A stretch of DNA of 64,000 nucleotides from Paludibacteraceae bacterium (GCA_024399955.1 JAKSNH010000004.1:1-64000), one strand, 5' to 3'; shown: positions 8,651 through 18,893, counted from the stretch's first letter. The notes: generated by a model from the sequence alone, not told the origin. Translations and numbers: made by a program.

Positions 8651-11600
8651 ATGGCTTACAATAAACAAGATAATAATACTAAGAAAACAGGTTTCACTAA
8701 GATCTCCATTGGTCTCGCTTCGCCGGACCAAATCTTAGCACAATCGTGCGGAGAGGTACTCAAACCTGAAACAATTAACTACCGTACCTATAAACCCGAA
8801 CCCAATGGTTTGTTCTGCGAGCGTATCTTTGGTCCTACCAAGGACTATGAGTGCTATTGCGGTAAGTACAAACGTATCCGTTATAAAGGTGTTGTTTGTG
8901 AACACTGCGGCGTAGAAGTAACCGAGAAGAAAGTTCGTCGTGAGCGCATGGGTCACATCCGTTTGGTCGTGCCGGTTGCTCATATATGGTACTTGCGTTC
9001 TCTGCCCAGCAAGATGGCTGCTCTGTTAGGTATTCCTACCAAGAAATTGGATAGCGTTATCTACTACGAGAAATACCTCGTGCTCCAAGCCGGTGTATTA
9101 GCCGGTCAGATGATTGGTGACGAAGAAGTGGCCGATCGTATGTTGTTGGAGGAGGAAGATTATGAAGAGTTAATCAGCCGTCTGCCCGAAGGCAACCAAG
9201 AACTGGAGGATTCCGATCCTAAGAAGTTCATTGCAAAGATGGGTGCTGAGGCTATCTATGATTTGCTGATTAAGATTGACTTGGACGAACTGAGCTATGC
9301 TCTGCGTGCTGAGGCTGACCAGAATTCCGGTCAACAGAAGAAGCAAGAGGCTCTTAAGCGTCTGCAAGTAGTGGAGGCTTTCCGTGCTTCCAAGGGCAAG
9401 AACCGTCCCGAGTGGATGATTCTGCAAATAGTGCCTGTTACGCCTCCTGAACTGCGTCCGTTGGTTCCGCTGGATGGTGGCCGCTTTGCTACGTCTGACC
9501 TCAATGACCTCTACCGCCGCGTTATCATACGTAATAACCGTCTGAAACGTTTGGTAGAAATCAAGGCCCCGGATGTTATTCTGCGTAACGAGAAACGTAT
9601 GTTGCAAGAGGCTGTGGATAGCCTGTTCGATAATAGTCGTAAGACCACCGCTATCAAGTCCGAGGCTAACCGTCCTTTGAAGTCCCTGAGCGACTCGCTG
9701 AAAGGTAAACAAGGACGTTTCCGTCAGAACTTATTAGGTAAACGTGTGGACTATTCCGCTCGTTCGGTTATCGTGGTTGGTCCTGAACTCAAGATGCATG
9801 AGTGCGGTCTGCCTAAAGAAATGGCTGCCGAACTATATAAACCGTTCATCATCCGTAAACTCATTGAGCGCGGATTGGTAAAGACGGTTAAGTCTGCCAA
9901 GAAGATCATCGATCGTCGTGACGCTGTTATCTGGGAGATCCTGGAGCACGTGATGGAAGGACACCCTGTACTGCTCAACCGTGCACCAACCCTGCACCGT
10001 CACGGTATATTGGCTTTCCAACCTCGTATGATTGAGGGTAAGGCTATTCAGTTGCATCCGCTGGCTTGTGCCGGATTTAACGCCGACTTTGATGGAGACC
10101 AAATGGCCGTTCACTTGCCTTTGAGCAACGAGGCTATTCTGGAGGCTCAACTGCTGATGTTGGGTTCGCATAACATCCTTGATCCCGCTAATGGTAATCC
10201 TATTACTGTTCCTTCTCAGGATATGATCTTGGGTCTGTACTACATCACCAAACCGCGTAAGGGTGTGAAGGGTGAAGGACTGACTTTCTATAGTCCTGAA
10301 GAGGCTACTATCGCTCTGAACGAGGGTAGAGTGGATGTGCACGCTATCATCAAAGTGCGTATCAATGGCGAGATGATTGAGACCACTCCCGGTCGTATTA
10401 CCGTCAATGAGTTCGTGCCCGAAGAAGTAGGTTATCAGAATGCTACCTTGAAGAAAGGTGAGGTGAAGAAGATCATCGCTAAGGTCATCAAGACCTGTGG
10501 TGTAGCTCGTACCGCTCAGTTCCTGGACGATATCAAGAACCTCGGTTACCGCAAGGCCTTCGAAGGTGGATTGAGTTTCAACCTCAACGATATACTCGTG
10601 CCCGAAGAGAAAACCGAACTCGTTAAGAAAGGTAATGCCGAGGTAGATAACTTTGAGCAACTGTACCAATTTGGTGAAATCAACGATGATGAGCGTTACA
10701 ACAACGTTGTTAATACATGGAATAAGATAGACGCCGAGATGACCGACATCCTGATGAAACACATGGCTGAGGCCGACCAAGGTTTCAACTCTGTTTACAT
10801 GATGATGGACTCTGGTGCTCGTGGTAATAAACAGCAGATTAAACAGTTGGCAGGTATCCGTGGTATTATGGGTAAACCTCAGAAAGCGGGAACGACCGAC
10901 ACGCGTACATCTATTGAGAACCCGATTCTGTCTAACTTCAAGGAAGGTATGTCGGTGTTGGAGTACTTCATCGGTACCCACGGTGCCCGTAAGGGTTTGG
11001 CTGATACGGCTCTGAAGACTGCCGATGCCGGTTATCTGACCCGTCGTCTGGTGGATGTATCTCACGATGTCATTATTACCGAAGAGGACTGCGGTACGTT
11101 GCGTGGTTTGACGGCTCGTGCTATCAAGCAAAACGATAACGTTGTAGCTACACTTACTCAACGTATCTTAGGACGTGTGTCTGTACATGATATCCATGAT
11201 GAGAATGGTAATCTGATTGTAGCAGCGGGTGAAGAGATTCGTGAACCGCATTGCGAGGCTATCGAGGCTGCCGGCATCGAGGAAGTGGAGATTCGTTCCG
11301 TCCTCACTTGCGAAAGCAAACATGGTGTCTGCGCTAAGTGTTACGGTCGTAACCTGGCTACCCGTCAAATGGTTCAGAAAGGTGAGGCTGTCGGCGTAAT
11401 CGCTGCTCAGGCCATCGGAGAACCGGGTACTCAGTTGACTCTGCGTACTTTCCACTCCGGAGGTTTGGCAGGTAATGCTGCTACTCAAAACACCTATGCT
11501 ACCACTCGTGACGGACGCATCGAGATTGATGAGTTGCGTACTATCAAGACGGACGAAGGCGATACCATCGTAGTTAGCCGTCTCAATGAGATGCGACTGG

Positions 11601-12913
11601 TTGATTCTGCTACCGGCGTGGTACTCACTACGTTCAATATTCCTTATGCAAGTAAACTGTTCATCACTCCCGGAGAGGAGTATCCCAAAGGAACGGTTGT
11701 TTGCGAATGGGATCCCTATAAGGCTGTGCTCGTTCTCGAACAAGCCGGTACATTGCGCTATAGCGATGTAATCGAAGGCATCACCTGCAAGACCTCTGTC
11801 GATGAGCAGACCGGTAAGAAGGAAGTTCAGATTACCGATACCCGTGATAAGACCAAGATGCCAATGGCTAATATCGTTGCTAAGGATGGTTCCATCCTGC
11901 GTTCGTACAACTTGCCTACCAAGGCTATGTTGGCGCATAACGATGGTGAAGAGGTGAAGGTAGGTGACTTCCTATTCACCCAAATCCGTGCCTTTGGTTC
12001 AGCCGGTGATATTACCGGTGGTCTGCCCCGTGTAACGGAGCTCTTTGAGGCTCGTAATCCGTCCAATCCGGCTATTGTATCTGAGATTGATGGTGAGGTT
12101 AGTTACGGTAAGATTAAACGTGGTAATCGCGAGATTACAGTTACCAGCCGTTATGGTGAGCAGAAGAGTTATCTGATTCCGTTGACCAAACAGATCTTGG
12201 TTCAGGAGGGAGACTATGTTCGTGCCGGTGTGGCTTTGTCTGATGGTGCTATTACGCCTGAAGATATATTGGCTATCCAAGGTCCTACGGCTGTGCAAGA
12301 CTATATCGTGAACGAAGCCCAAAGCGTTTATCGCTTACAGGGTGTTGAAATCAACGATAAGCACTTCGAAATCATTGTTCGTCAGATGATGCGCAAGGTA
12401 GAGATTATCGATGCAGGTGATACACGTTACCTCGAAGGTGAGTTAGTAGATAAACTTGACTTCTTAGAGGAGAACGATCGTATCTGGGGCAAGAAAGTAG
12501 TGACGAATGCCGGTGAGTCGGAGGTACTCCGTGCCGGTCAGATTATTACGGCTCGCCGTCTGCATGATGAGAACTCATCGTTGCGTCGTAAGGATAAGAA
12601 ACTGGCCGTTGCTCGTGACGCCGAGTGCGCTACGGCTAAGCAGATTCTGCAAGGTATTACACGTGCAGCATTGGGCACTAAGTCCTTTATGTCCGCTGCT
12701 TCCTTCCAGGAAACCACTAAAGTCCTTAACGAAGCCGCTATCCAAGGCCGTGTAGATAACCTTGTAGGTATGAAGGAGAACGTTATTTGCGGTAACCTCA
12801 TCCCTGCCGGTACCGGTCTGCGTGAGTTCCAACGCCTAAGCGTGCATAACGCAGAGGAGTATGCAGCTATCCAAGCCGCTCGCGCCGCTGCCGAAGCTGC
12901 TTTCGAAGACTAA
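8651..12913 (+). CDS. rpoC: DNA-directed RNA polymerase subunit beta'
   Basis: Catalytic beta' subunit. In 1420 residues it has the N-terminal zinc site (CYCGKY and CEHCG, about residues 66-85), the magnesium-binding NADFDGDQM loop, the bridge-helix and trigger-loop region and a second zinc cluster [11 protein letters not shown]. It is co-transcribed with rpoB. A long hairpin downstream ends the transcription-translation block. Confidence 0.99.
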   Translation: MAYNKQDNNTKKTGFTKISIGLASPDQILAQSCGEVLKPETINYRTYKPEPNGLFCERIFGPTKDYECYCGKYKRIRYKGVVCEHCGVEVTEKKVRRERMGHIRLVVPVAHIWYLRSLPSKMAALLGIPTKKLDSVIYYEKYLVLQAGVLAGQMIGDEEVADRMLLEEEDYEELISRLPEGNQELEDSDPKKFIAKMGAEAIYDLLIKIDLDELSYALRAEADQNSGQQKKQEALKRLQVVEAFRASKGKNRPEWMILQIVPVTPPELRPLVPLDGGRFATSDLNDLYRRVIIRNNRLKRLVEIKAPDVILRNEKRMLQEAVDSLFDNSRKTTAIKSEANRPLKSLSDSLKGKQGRFRQNLLGKRVDYSARSVIVVGPELKMHECGLPKEMAAELYKPFIIRKLIERGLVKTVKSAKKIIDRRDAVIWEILEHVMEGHPVLLNRAPTLHRHGILAFQPRMIEGKAIQLHPLACAGFNADFDGDQMAVHLPLSNEAILEAQLLMLGSHNILDPANGNPITVPSQDMILGLYYITKPRKGVKGEGLTFYSPEEATIALNEGRVDVHAIIKVRINGEMIETTPGRITVNEFVPEEVGYQNATLKKGEVKKIIAKVIKTCGVARTAQFLDDIKNLGYRKAFEGGLSFNLNDILVPEEKTELVKKGNAEVDNFEQLYQFGEINDDERYNNVVNTWNKIDAEMTDILMKHMAEADQGFNSVYMMMDSGARGNKQQIKQLAGIRGIMGKPQKAGTTDTRTSIENPILSNFKEGMSVLEYFIGTHGARKGLADTALKTADAGYLTRRLVDVSHDVIITEEDCGTLRGLTARAIKQNDNVVATLTQRILGRVSVHDIHDENGNLIVAAGEEIREPHCEAIEAAGIEEVEIRSVLTCESKHGVCAKCYGRNLATRQMVQKGEAVGVIAAQAIGEPGTQLTLRTFHSGGLAGNAATQNTYATTRDGRIEIDELRTIKTDEGDTIVVSRLNEMRLVDSATGVVLTTFNIPYASKLFITPGEEYPKGTVVCEWDPYKAVLVLEQAGTLRYSDVIEGITCKTSVDEQTGKKEVQITDTRDKTKMPMANIVAKDGSILRSYNLPTKAMLAHNDGEEVKVGDFLFTQIRAFGSAGDITGGLPRVTELFEARNPSNPAIVSEIDGEVSYGKIKRGNREITVTSRYGEQKSYLIPLTKQILVQEGDYVRAGVALSDGAITPEDILAIQGPTAVQDYIVNEAQSVYRLQGVEINDKHFEIIVRQMMRKVEIIDAGDTRYLEGELVDKLDFLEENDRIWGKKVVTNAGESEVLRAGQIITARRLHDENSSLRRKDKKLAVARDAECATAKQILQGITRAALGTKSFMSAASFQETTKVLNEAAIQGRVDNLVGMKENVICGNLIPAGTGLREFQRLSVHNAEEYAAIQAARAAAEAAFED

Positions 12914-12929
12914 AGACTAACTAACATAG

Positions 12930-12994
12930 ACGCAGGCGCAAACGTAACCTACTATTAACCGGCTCCAAGCCGCAGTTTACGTCTGCGTCTGCGT
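12930..12994 (+). terminator. long hairpin after rpoC
   Basis: ACGCAGGCGCAAACGTAA (12930-12947) pairs with 12977-12994 over 18 positions with one mismatch and one G-T pair. A small CGGC/GCCG hairpin sits in the loop. An AT-rich stretch with five T follows. It is the likely end of the rpoBC transcript, though the T-run is not immediately adjacent. Confidence 0.6.
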
Positions 12995-13009
12995 TAAATT
13001 TATTTTTGT

Positions 13010-14410
13010 ATGAAAAGACTTGTTTACTTTTTATTGGTCATTTTGACTGTAAGCGGCACCTTGTTTGCTGCATCTGCCCAAACGCATGAGTATGTGGATT
13101 TGGGCTTACCTTCCGGCACTAAATGGGCTACGATGAACATTGGTGCGGATAGCGTCCGTGGTACGGGTGCTTTCTTTGCTTATGGCGATGTTACGCCCGA
13201 TTATGCTGTTCCCGGACAGAAATCCGGTTATCAACGCTCTTTTGACTGGGATCACTATAAATGGAGCGAGAATGGAGACTTAACTAAGTACTGCACCAAT
13301 AGTATGTCCGGTGCGGTAGATGGGCTGATGGTCCTTCTGCCGGAAGACGATGCTGCTACTGCTTTTTGGGGCAGCGATTGGCGTACACCTACCCAGCATG
13401 ATTATATTGAATTATGGACTAACTGTACCCACGATACCGTCAGGGAGAATGGTGTATTTGGCATACGTCTCACCAGCCGTGTGCCCGGATATGAAGACCG
13501 GTCTATTTTCTTTCCTTATACAGGCATACGCGAGAATGATATATGGAAAGGATATGAGGAGAAAGTTGTATCGGCTTATATGACCGCCAACCACGAGGAT
13601 AAATTTGGTGATTATTTCTCTTTCCCTGATGAGCAAGAGATGATTATACATGTCATTAGCCGCTATATTGGCGTTAATGTACGTGCCGTGTATAATCAAA
13701 AAGCCGGATGTTCCCCTGTGGATTTGGGACTGAATGTACTATGGGCAACCGGCAATATCAACGCCACCTCGTTTGATGAACGTGGCGATTACTTTGCATG
13801 GGGAAGTGTAGTCAATCCCAGCAGTGCACTTTGGGATACGTATCCCTTTGGTACGATGGATAACCTGACTAAGTACAACACCAATCCCGAGAGTGGAGTA
13901 GTGGATAATAAGACCGAGTTAGAGGATGTGGACGAAGTGGCTAAGGCTCTTTGTGGCAATGGTTGGCGCATGCCGGATACAACGGATTGGCAAGAACTGG
14001 TGGCTAAATGCGAATGGACGTGGGTGGATTCATTAACGGTACCCGGATATATGATTACTAGCAAAGTACCGGGTTATGAGAATGCACGTATGTTCCTGCC
14101 TGCAGTAGGATTTAAGGAGGGCATCTATATCAACCAACCTTATGCGGACTTCTATTACTACACATCGCATTTGAGTAAGACCGACCCCAATAAGGCCATC
14201 TCGGTGTATTTCTCCGATATAACCGGCCTAACTATTGAGAACGATTTTCGCTACTACGGCTTTGCTTGCCGTCCCGTCAAGGATAAACAACCTTCGGCGC
14301 TGCCGTCAACGTTAACGTCAACGTCAACGTTAGATAAGTTTATCTATAACGGACAACTCATTATCCGCAAGGGTGCCAAGACCTATAATGCACTTGGCGC
14401 AGAGCTATAA
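13010..14410 (+). CDS. secreted protein with two Fib_succ_major-type domains
   Basis: Exported protein of 466 residues with signal peptide MKRLVYFLLVILTVSGTLFA. It contains two copies of a module that starts VDLGLPSGTKWATMNIGA (about residue 28) and VDLGLNVLWATGNINA (about residue 237), each followed by WRTP or WRMP and SRVPGYE or SKVPGYE blocks. This matches the Fibrobacter-type major paralogous domain common in Bacteroidales surface proteins; its role is unknown. A Ser/Thr stretch encoded by (CGTYAA) hexamers precedes the C-terminal tail IYNGQLIIRKGAKTYNALG, which resembles the tail of the large repeat protein at 15275. That tail could be a sorting signal, which is an inference. Confidence 0.75.
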   Translation: MKRLVYFLLVILTVSGTLFAASAQTHEYVDLGLPSGTKWATMNIGADSVRGTGAFFAYGDVTPDYAVPGQKSGYQRSFDWDHYKWSENGDLTKYCTNSMSGAVDGLMVLLPEDDAATAFWGSDWRTPTQHDYIELWTNCTHDTVRENGVFGIRLTSRVPGYEDRSIFFPYTGIRENDIWKGYEEKVVSAYMTANHEDKFGDYFSFPDEQEMIIHVISRYIGVNVRAVYNQKAGCSPVDLGLNVLWATGNINATSFDERGDYFAWGSVVNPSSALWDTYPFGTMDNLTKYNTNPESGVVDNKTELEDVDEVAKALCGNGWRMPDTTDWQELVAKCEWTWVDSLTVPGYMITSKVPGYENARMFLPAVGFKEGIYINQPYADFYYYTSHLSKTDPNKAISVYFSDITGLTIENDFRYYGFACRPVKDKQPSALPSTLTSTSTLDKFIYNGQLIIRKGAKTYNALGAEL

Positions 14411-14427
14411 ACTGAGTACTGAATACT

Positions 14428-14465
14428 AAAAATGCGTTTTTTTACCGAAAGACGCATTTTTTTTT
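14428..14465 (+). terminator. intrinsic terminator
   Basis: AAAAATGCGT (14428-14437) pairs with ACGCATTTTT (14452-14461) and is followed by more T. The T-run merges into the TTTG element of the next promoter, so terminator and promoter overlap. Three heptamer-like words (ACTGAGT, ACTGAAT, ACTAAAA) lie between the stop codon and the stem. Confidence 0.85.
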
Positions 14466-14494
14466 GCGTATATGCCAAAAAAATTGTACCTTTG
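14463..14494 (+). promoter_or_regulatory. Bacteroidota promoter for the PIN operon
   Basis: TTTG (14463-14466), 20 bases, TACCTTTG (14487-14494). The sequence after TTTG is CGTATATGCC, close to the CATATATG found in the other promoters of this window. Confidence 0.85.
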
Positions 14495-14553
14495 CAGCGA
14501 AAAATGAAATTAATCGTGCCCTTGTGGCTAAGAATTTGGGAAAATGTAGTATT

Positions 14554-14664
14554 ATGGAAACGAAAGACAACAAACAAGAACCAAAGAAATTAAACCCTGT
14601 GTATGAGTATTTCCAGAAATTGAGAGGAACGCTGATTATTAACGATCCTATGTTACTTGTATAA
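14554..14664 (+). CDS. 36-residue protein before PIN toxin, possible antitoxin
   Basis: A short reading frame starting METKDNKQEPKKLNPVYEYF ends four bases before the PIN gene and shares its promoter. The position is that of an antitoxin, but 36 residues is very short and no DNA-binding fold is evident. It might be only the toxin-neutralising segment, a remnant of a longer antitoxin, or a leader peptide. I do not recognise a family. Confidence 0.5.
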   Translation: METKDNKQEPKKLNPVYEYFQKLRGTLIINDPMLLV

Positions 14665-14668
14665 GATT

Positions 14669-15082
14669 ATGCGTTACCTTTTGGATACTTGTATGTTCAT
14701 CTATATGATGGATGAACAGGATGTTATCAGTCGAAATGTAGATGCCATTTTGACTGATTATGATTCCGTGTTATGCATGAGCGTTGAATCCTTACGAGAA
14801 TTGATTGTAGCTTATCGAAAAAAGAAATTATTATCCAAGAAATGGCATTCAGAAGAGGACTTAATTCGTGGTATTTTGGACAGTAGGATTGTCTTACTTC
14901 CTTTGAAACCGGAACACATGCTTACATACTCGCAGTTACAATTAAAAGACGGTCATGATGATCCATCTGATCATGTGATTATCGCGCAAGCGATTACAGA
15001 ACATATTCCTCTTATCTCCAGCGATACTCGTTTCCCATTTTATCGTGCACAAGGTTTAGAACTGGTATTTAATACAAAATGA
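14669..15082 (+). CDS. PIN-domain ribonuclease, VapC-like toxin
   Basis: The 137 residues have the PIN fold acidic set: D6 in MRYLLDTCMF, E in SVESLRELI, D in HDDPSDHVIIAQA and the final D in SSDTRFPFY. PIN toxins are metal-dependent ribonucleases that cut tRNA or rRNA when not bound by antitoxin. The closest look is the VapC/COG3744-type family. ATG 14669 is chosen over an upstream TTG because the protein then begins at the conserved first strand. The partner is probably the tiny gene just before it. Confidence 0.8.
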   Translation: MRYLLDTCMFIYMMDEQDVISRNVDAILTDYDSVLCMSVESLRELIVAYRKKKLLSKKWHSEEDLIRGILDSRIVLLPLKPEHMLTYSQLQLKDGHDDPSDHVIIAQAITEHIPLISSDTRFPFYRAQGLELVFNTK

Positions 15083-15182
15083 CCTCTAATTATCTGCATA
15101 TTACTGCGAACATCTGCCTTTACATGGGGGGGGGTATTTCTTCGCGCACAAATAAGCAATATACATATATAAGATAGACCTT

Positions 15183-15220
15183 GCCTATCTCGACTACTCG
15201 TCGGGGTAGGTTTGTTTTTT
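15183..15220 (+). terminator. intrinsic terminator after PIN gene
   Basis: GCCTATCTCGAC (15183-15194) pairs with GTCGGGGTAGGT (15200-15211), with three G-T pairs, around TACTC and runs into TTGTTTTTT. The gap 15083-15274 also holds nine consecutive G (15126-15134) of unknown meaning and an AT-rich leader before the next gene. Confidence 0.75.
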
Positions 15221-15274
15221 GTCTTAATGTAACTAAATAAAATTAACCCTATTTATTAACTAAAACTTAATCTT

Positions 15275-18200
15275 ATGAGAAAACTATTTTCTTTATTTGC
15301 AGCCCTGACGCTATGCGCAGGACTGTGGGCAGAAACAGTACCGTACATTGATGCCACAGGTGCATCCAAAACGGCTGATGCTACCGAAATCACCAACGCT
15401 TCTGCTACTTTGGCAGCCGGCTGGTATGTAGTGAAAGGCACTAATGTAACAACCAACACTCTCGTCTGCAACGGTGCAGTTAATATCATCCTTGCTGACG
15501 GTGCCAAACTCACCGCTACGGGAGCTTCCGAAAAAGCCGGTATCCAAGTATCCGGCACAGGTAATTCGCTCACTATCTATGCTCAATCTGCGGGTGACCA
15601 AATGGGGCAACTCAAAGCAAACGGTGGACGGGATGGTGCCGGTATCGGTGGCGGACAGGAAGGTGTTGGCTCTAATATCACCATCAATGGCGGTATAGTA
15701 GAAGCAACCGGTGGACGGGATGGTGCCGGTATCGGTGGCGGAGATATGGGTTCCGGCTCTAATATCACCATCAATGGCGGTATAGTTATGGCAACCGGTA
15801 AAGGCTTTGCTGCCGGTATCGGTGGTGGAGACGGCAGAAAGGGCTTGAACATTACCATCAATGGCGGTATGGTTACAGCAACCGGTGCAGATGGTGCTGC
15901 CGGTATCGGTGGCGGACAGTTTGCAGGTGGCGAGAATATCACCATCAACGGCGGTACGGTTACAGCAAAAGGTGGTAGTAGTGCTGCCGGTATTGGTGAC
16001 GGAGAAGCGACTTCGTCTCCTAGTTCGGATATCTTCGTGGCTACAAAGTGCATCGTGAAAGCCGATGGCAATAATCCTCCTACCACGGTGATTACCAATA
16101 CAGGTGCCGACCTCGCAAGCAGTTTGGCTGGCAAACGATATGCAACGGTAGAACCTGCTACTCCCAAAGTCGGTGACCAATTCGTGGACGAAGCTTCCGG
16201 CTTGAAATTCGAGGTTACCTCTCTTGACCCCAAGGCAGTCAAAGTGATTGCCAATAGTTATGAAGGCACATCCTACAATGTTCCTGCTACCGTATCGTAT
16301 CTGGACGAGACCTTTGCCATAACGGAGATTGGAGAGAAGGCTTTTTACGAGTGCACTTCTTTGAAATCTATCACCTTTCCTGCATCAATACAGCAGATTG
16401 GAGAAGAGGCTTTTGCCGAGTGCAATCAATTGCGATCCATTACATGCAAGGCATCTCTACCGCCTGAGTGCCCAACGAGTGCCTTCTGGTCTGGTGTTAT
16501 TAGAGATATGCCCCTTTATGTTCCTGCTTTCAGCGTAGAGGCGTATCAAGAATCAGAACCGTGGGGCTCACTCTTTGTGATCCGAGCTCTTCCTCTCGAA
16601 GTCGGTGACCAATTCTTGGACGAAGAGTCCGGCTTGAAGTTCGAGGTTACTGCCGTTGACCCCAAGGCAGTCAAAGTGATTGCCAATAGTTATGAAGGCA
16701 CATCCTACAATGTTCCTGCTACCGCATCGTATCTGGACGAGACCTTTGCTGTAACGGAGATTGGTGAGAAGGCTTTCTTTGGTTGCACCGCTTTGCAATC
16801 CGTTACCTTCTTGGGCAATGCTTGCCAAAATGCTATCGGTGAAGATGCTTTTTCCGGCGTTGGTAACCCCGATCCCGCCCTCTTGACTTTGCCTGACAAC
16901 TGGACAGGAACGCTACCGGACGAAGATGGCAATTGGTATGGCGGTAAGTTCGAATTAAGTTCTATCCCCGGTCTTACTACTTACCTTGACGAGAACGGCG
17001 AGAAGCAAGAAATCGTTGCTGCCGAAGTAGAGAACGCTTCCGCTACTGTTACTTGGGGTACGGCTGGTAATACCACTTGGTATATAGTAAAAGGCACTGA
17101 TGTGCAACTTTCCAAAGGTGCAGTCTGCGCCAGTGATGTTCGTCTTATCCTTGCTGACGGTGCTAAACTCACCGCAACGGGAGATTATTATGACTGGACT
17201 CCCGGTATCGAAGTTTCCGGTGAAGGCAACTCCCTAACTATCTATGCCCAATCTACAGGCGAACAATCGGGGCAACTGATTGCAACCAGTGAAAGTCAAG
17301 GTGCCGGTATCGGTGGAGGAATGTATGGTGACGGCTCTAATATCACCATCAATGGCGGTGTAGTTACTGCAACCGGTGGAGAAATGGCTGCCGGTATCGG
17401 TGGTGGAGTTTATGGTGACGGCTCTAACATCACCATCAATGGCGGTGAAGTTACAGCAACCGGTAGAGACGGTGGTGCCGGTATCGGTGGCGGAAATGGT
17501 CGAGACGGCTCTAATATCACCATCAATGGCGGTACGATAAAGGCAAATGGTGGACTTTGGGCTGCCGGTATCGGTGGCGGAGTGTTTGCAGGTGGCTCTA
17601 ATATCACCATCAACGGCGGTGAAGTTACTGCAACCGGTGGTGAGACGGGTGCCGGTATCGGTGGTGGAGAAGAGGCAAACGGCTCTAATATCACCATCAA
17701 TGGCGGTACGGTTACGGCAAACGGTGGAGATGATGCTGCCGGTATCGGTGGCGGAGCGCGGGGGGGATCCGGCTCTAACATCACCATCAATGGTGGTGTA
17801 GTTACTGCAACCGGTGGAGATGAGGCTGCCGGTATCGGTGGCGGATCTGAGGCAAACGGCTCCAATATCACCATTAATGGCGGTACTGTTACGGCAACCA
17901 GCAAATATGGTGCCGGTATCGGTGGCGGATCTGATGGTTCCGGCTCTAATATCACCATCAATGGCGGTACAATTACGGCAACCGGCAAATATGGTGCCGG
18001 TATCGGTGGCGGCAATGAATATGAAGGTGACGTTGCTTCTAATATCTATATCTCCGATGCGTATGTGCTGAAGGCTGGTAGTGCAGCAAACCCAACGGAC
18101 ATTATCGCTCACTCCTCTGCAACAGATTTGGCAAGCACTTTGACGCAACCATACGTAAAGATTGAGGGTTTGGCTACGCCTTACACTCGCATCGTAACCG

Positions 18201-18787
18201 CTAACTCATGGGGAACCGTTTGCCTGCCGTATGCAGCAACTGATTTCAGCGGCGTTACGTTCTACAAAGTGAACTACTACAACGCAGGCGAGGAGGCACT
18301 CTATCTGGAAGAAGTTTCTGCCCTTGAAGCAGGCAAGCCTTATATCTTTGAGGCAACAGAAGACGGTACACTCACCATCAACCACAGCGCAACGGCTCCT
18401 ATGGCATATAGCGAGGCAGGTAACGAAGGCGGTCTGTACGGCTCGTTTGCAAGAACAACGTTGGCATACGATGCCGACCACGCTTACGCTGCTATCTCCG
18501 GTGGTGCTGTCAATGTAGTGGAAAGCGGCTACACCGTTACCGTTCCTGCTTGCCGTGCATATCTGGATATGGACGAAGTGGCTACTTCCGTGCAACCGCA
18601 CAAAGCACCTCTGCGTGCTATGGGTGTTCCGCGTGGACAAGCCACAAACCTTGAGACGATTGACAATGGTGCTTCCGAGCACTCCGATAAATGCGCAATG
18701 CACAATGGCAAGTTCCTCCGCAATGGTCAGTTCATCATCGTTCGCGAGGGAAAGATGTTTAACGCCCAAGGCATGGAAGTAAAATAA
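15275..18787 (+). CDS. large repeat-rich surface protein with BspA-type LRR segments
   Basis: Exported protein of 1170 residues, signal peptide MRKLFSLFAALTLCAGLWA. Two large blocks repeat: an entry domain (ILADGAKLTATG, SLTIYAQS), then runs of about 26-residue units with the core AGIGGG and SNITINGG (five near residues 120-245, nine near 675-915), which look like a right-handed beta-helix. Between them are two near-identical segments (VKVIANSYEGTSYNVPAT, TEIGEKAF) of the BspA leucine-rich type. After a beta-rich module the protein ends in FLRNGQFIIVREGKMFNAQG, similar to the protein at 13010. It is probably a surface adhesin or glycan binder. The repetitive DNA predicts length variation between strains. 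Confidence 0.7.
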   Translation: MRKLFSLFAALTLCAGLWAETVPYIDATGASKTADATEITNASATLAAGWYVVKGTNVTTNTLVCNGAVNIILADGAKLTATGASEKAGIQVSGTGNSLTIYAQSAGDQMGQLKANGGRDGAGIGGGQEGVGSNITINGGIVEATGGRDGAGIGGGDMGSGSNITINGGIVMATGKGFAAGIGGGDGRKGLNITINGGMVTATGADGAAGIGGGQFAGGENITINGGTVTAKGGSSAAGIGDGEATSSPSSDIFVATKCIVKADGNNPPTTVITNTGADLASSLAGKRYATVEPATPKVGDQFVDEASGLKFEVTSLDPKAVKVIANSYEGTSYNVPATVSYLDETFAITEIGEKAFYECTSLKSITFPASIQQIGEEAFAECNQLRSITCKASLPPECPTSAFWSGVIRDMPLYVPAFSVEAYQESEPWGSLFVIRALPLEVGDQFLDEESGLKFEVTAVDPKAVKVIANSYEGTSYNVPATASYLDETFAVTEIGEKAFFGCTALQSVTFLGNACQNAIGEDAFSGVGNPDPALLTLPDNWTGTLPDEDGNWYGGKFELSSIPGLTTYLDENGEKQEIVAAEVENASATVTWGTAGNTTWYIVKGTDVQLSKGAVCASDVRLILADGAKLTATGDYYDWTPGIEVSGEGNSLTIYAQSTGEQSGQLIATSESQGAGIGGGMYGDGSNITINGGVVTATGGEMAAGIGGGVYGDGSNITINGGEVTATGRDGGAGIGGGNGRDGSNITINGGTIKANGGLWAAGIGGGVFAGGSNITINGGEVTATGGETGAGIGGGEEANGSNITINGGTVTANGGDDAAGIGGGARGGSGSNITINGGVVTATGGDEAAGIGGGSEANGSNITINGGTVTATSKYGAGIGGGSDGSGSNITINGGTITATGKYGAGIGGGNEYEGDVASNIYISDAYVLKAGSAANPTDIIAHSSATDLASTLTQPYVKIEGLATPYTRIVTANSWGTVCLPYAATDFSGVTFYKVNYYNAGEEALYLEEVSALEAGKPYIFEATEDGTLTINHSATAPMAYSEAGNEGGLYGSFARTTLAYDADHAYAAISGGAVNVVESGYTVTVPACRAYLDMDEVATSVQPHKAPLRAMGVPRGQATNLETIDNGASEHSDKCAMHNGKFLRNGQFIIVREGKMFNAQGMEVK
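15616..16010 (+). repeat. coding tandem repeat, block 1 (about 78 bases, 5 units)
   Basis: Units share GGTGCCGGTATCGGTGGCGG and ATCACCATCAATGGCGGT with variable linkers, encoding the AGIGGG / NITINGG pattern. The last unit is degenerate (AGIGDGE). Confidence 0.9.
16165..16783 (+). repeat. duplicated LRR-type segment inside the surface protein
   Basis: About 180 bases at 16165-16345 recur almost unchanged at 16603-16783, encoding the two VKVIANSYEGTSYNVPAT modules. The high DNA identity indicates a recent duplication or continuing gene conversion. Confidence 0.85.
17299..18026 (+). repeat. coding tandem repeat, block 2 (about 78-81 bases, 9 units)
   Basis: Nine further copies of the AGIGGG / SNITINGG unit, more uniform than block 1. 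The low-complexity composition also leaves long open frames on the opposite strand, which are not genes. Confidence 0.9.
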
Positions 18788-18807
18788 TTAGCAAATAGCA
18801 AATATGA

Positions 18808-18862
18808 AGGTTCGTGCAAGTCGAGTGAAAGCTCGCTTTTGCAACTCGACGAAGCCGAAGCT
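18808..18862 (+). repeat. covarying hairpin element, copy 2
   Basis: The core at 18820-18850 has outer stem GTCGAGT/ACTCGAC, inner stem GAAAG/CTTTT, loop CTCG and bulge GCA, the same plan as copy 1 at 1400-1430. Relative to copy 1, one outer C-G pair is T-A and one inner G-C pair is A-T; nothing else changes. The flanks TTCGTGC and GCCGAA also pair with one bulge. It lies between the repeat protein and the small peptide gene, in the likely leader of the latter. Confidence 0.75.
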
Positions 18863-18893
18863 CCAAATTTTTATGAATATAATGAATAAAAAT

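Noticed and set aside
13001..13008. TATTTTTG as promoter of the gene at 13010
   Set aside because: No TTTG at the proper distance and only one base to the ATG, so it is probably part of the T-rich tail of the rpoC terminator.
15126..15134. Nine-G tract as a phase-variation switch
   Set aside because: It lies between a stop codon and a terminator, outside any reading frame or promoter spacer.
15311..18148. Long Pro- or Thr-rich frames opposite the surface-protein repeats
   Set aside because: They arise from the low-complexity repeat DNA, and all changes between units fit the plus-strand reading.
18804..18893. N-terminal extension of the small peptide gene
   Set aside because: It would translate the conserved hairpin element; the element's variation follows base pairing, not codons.
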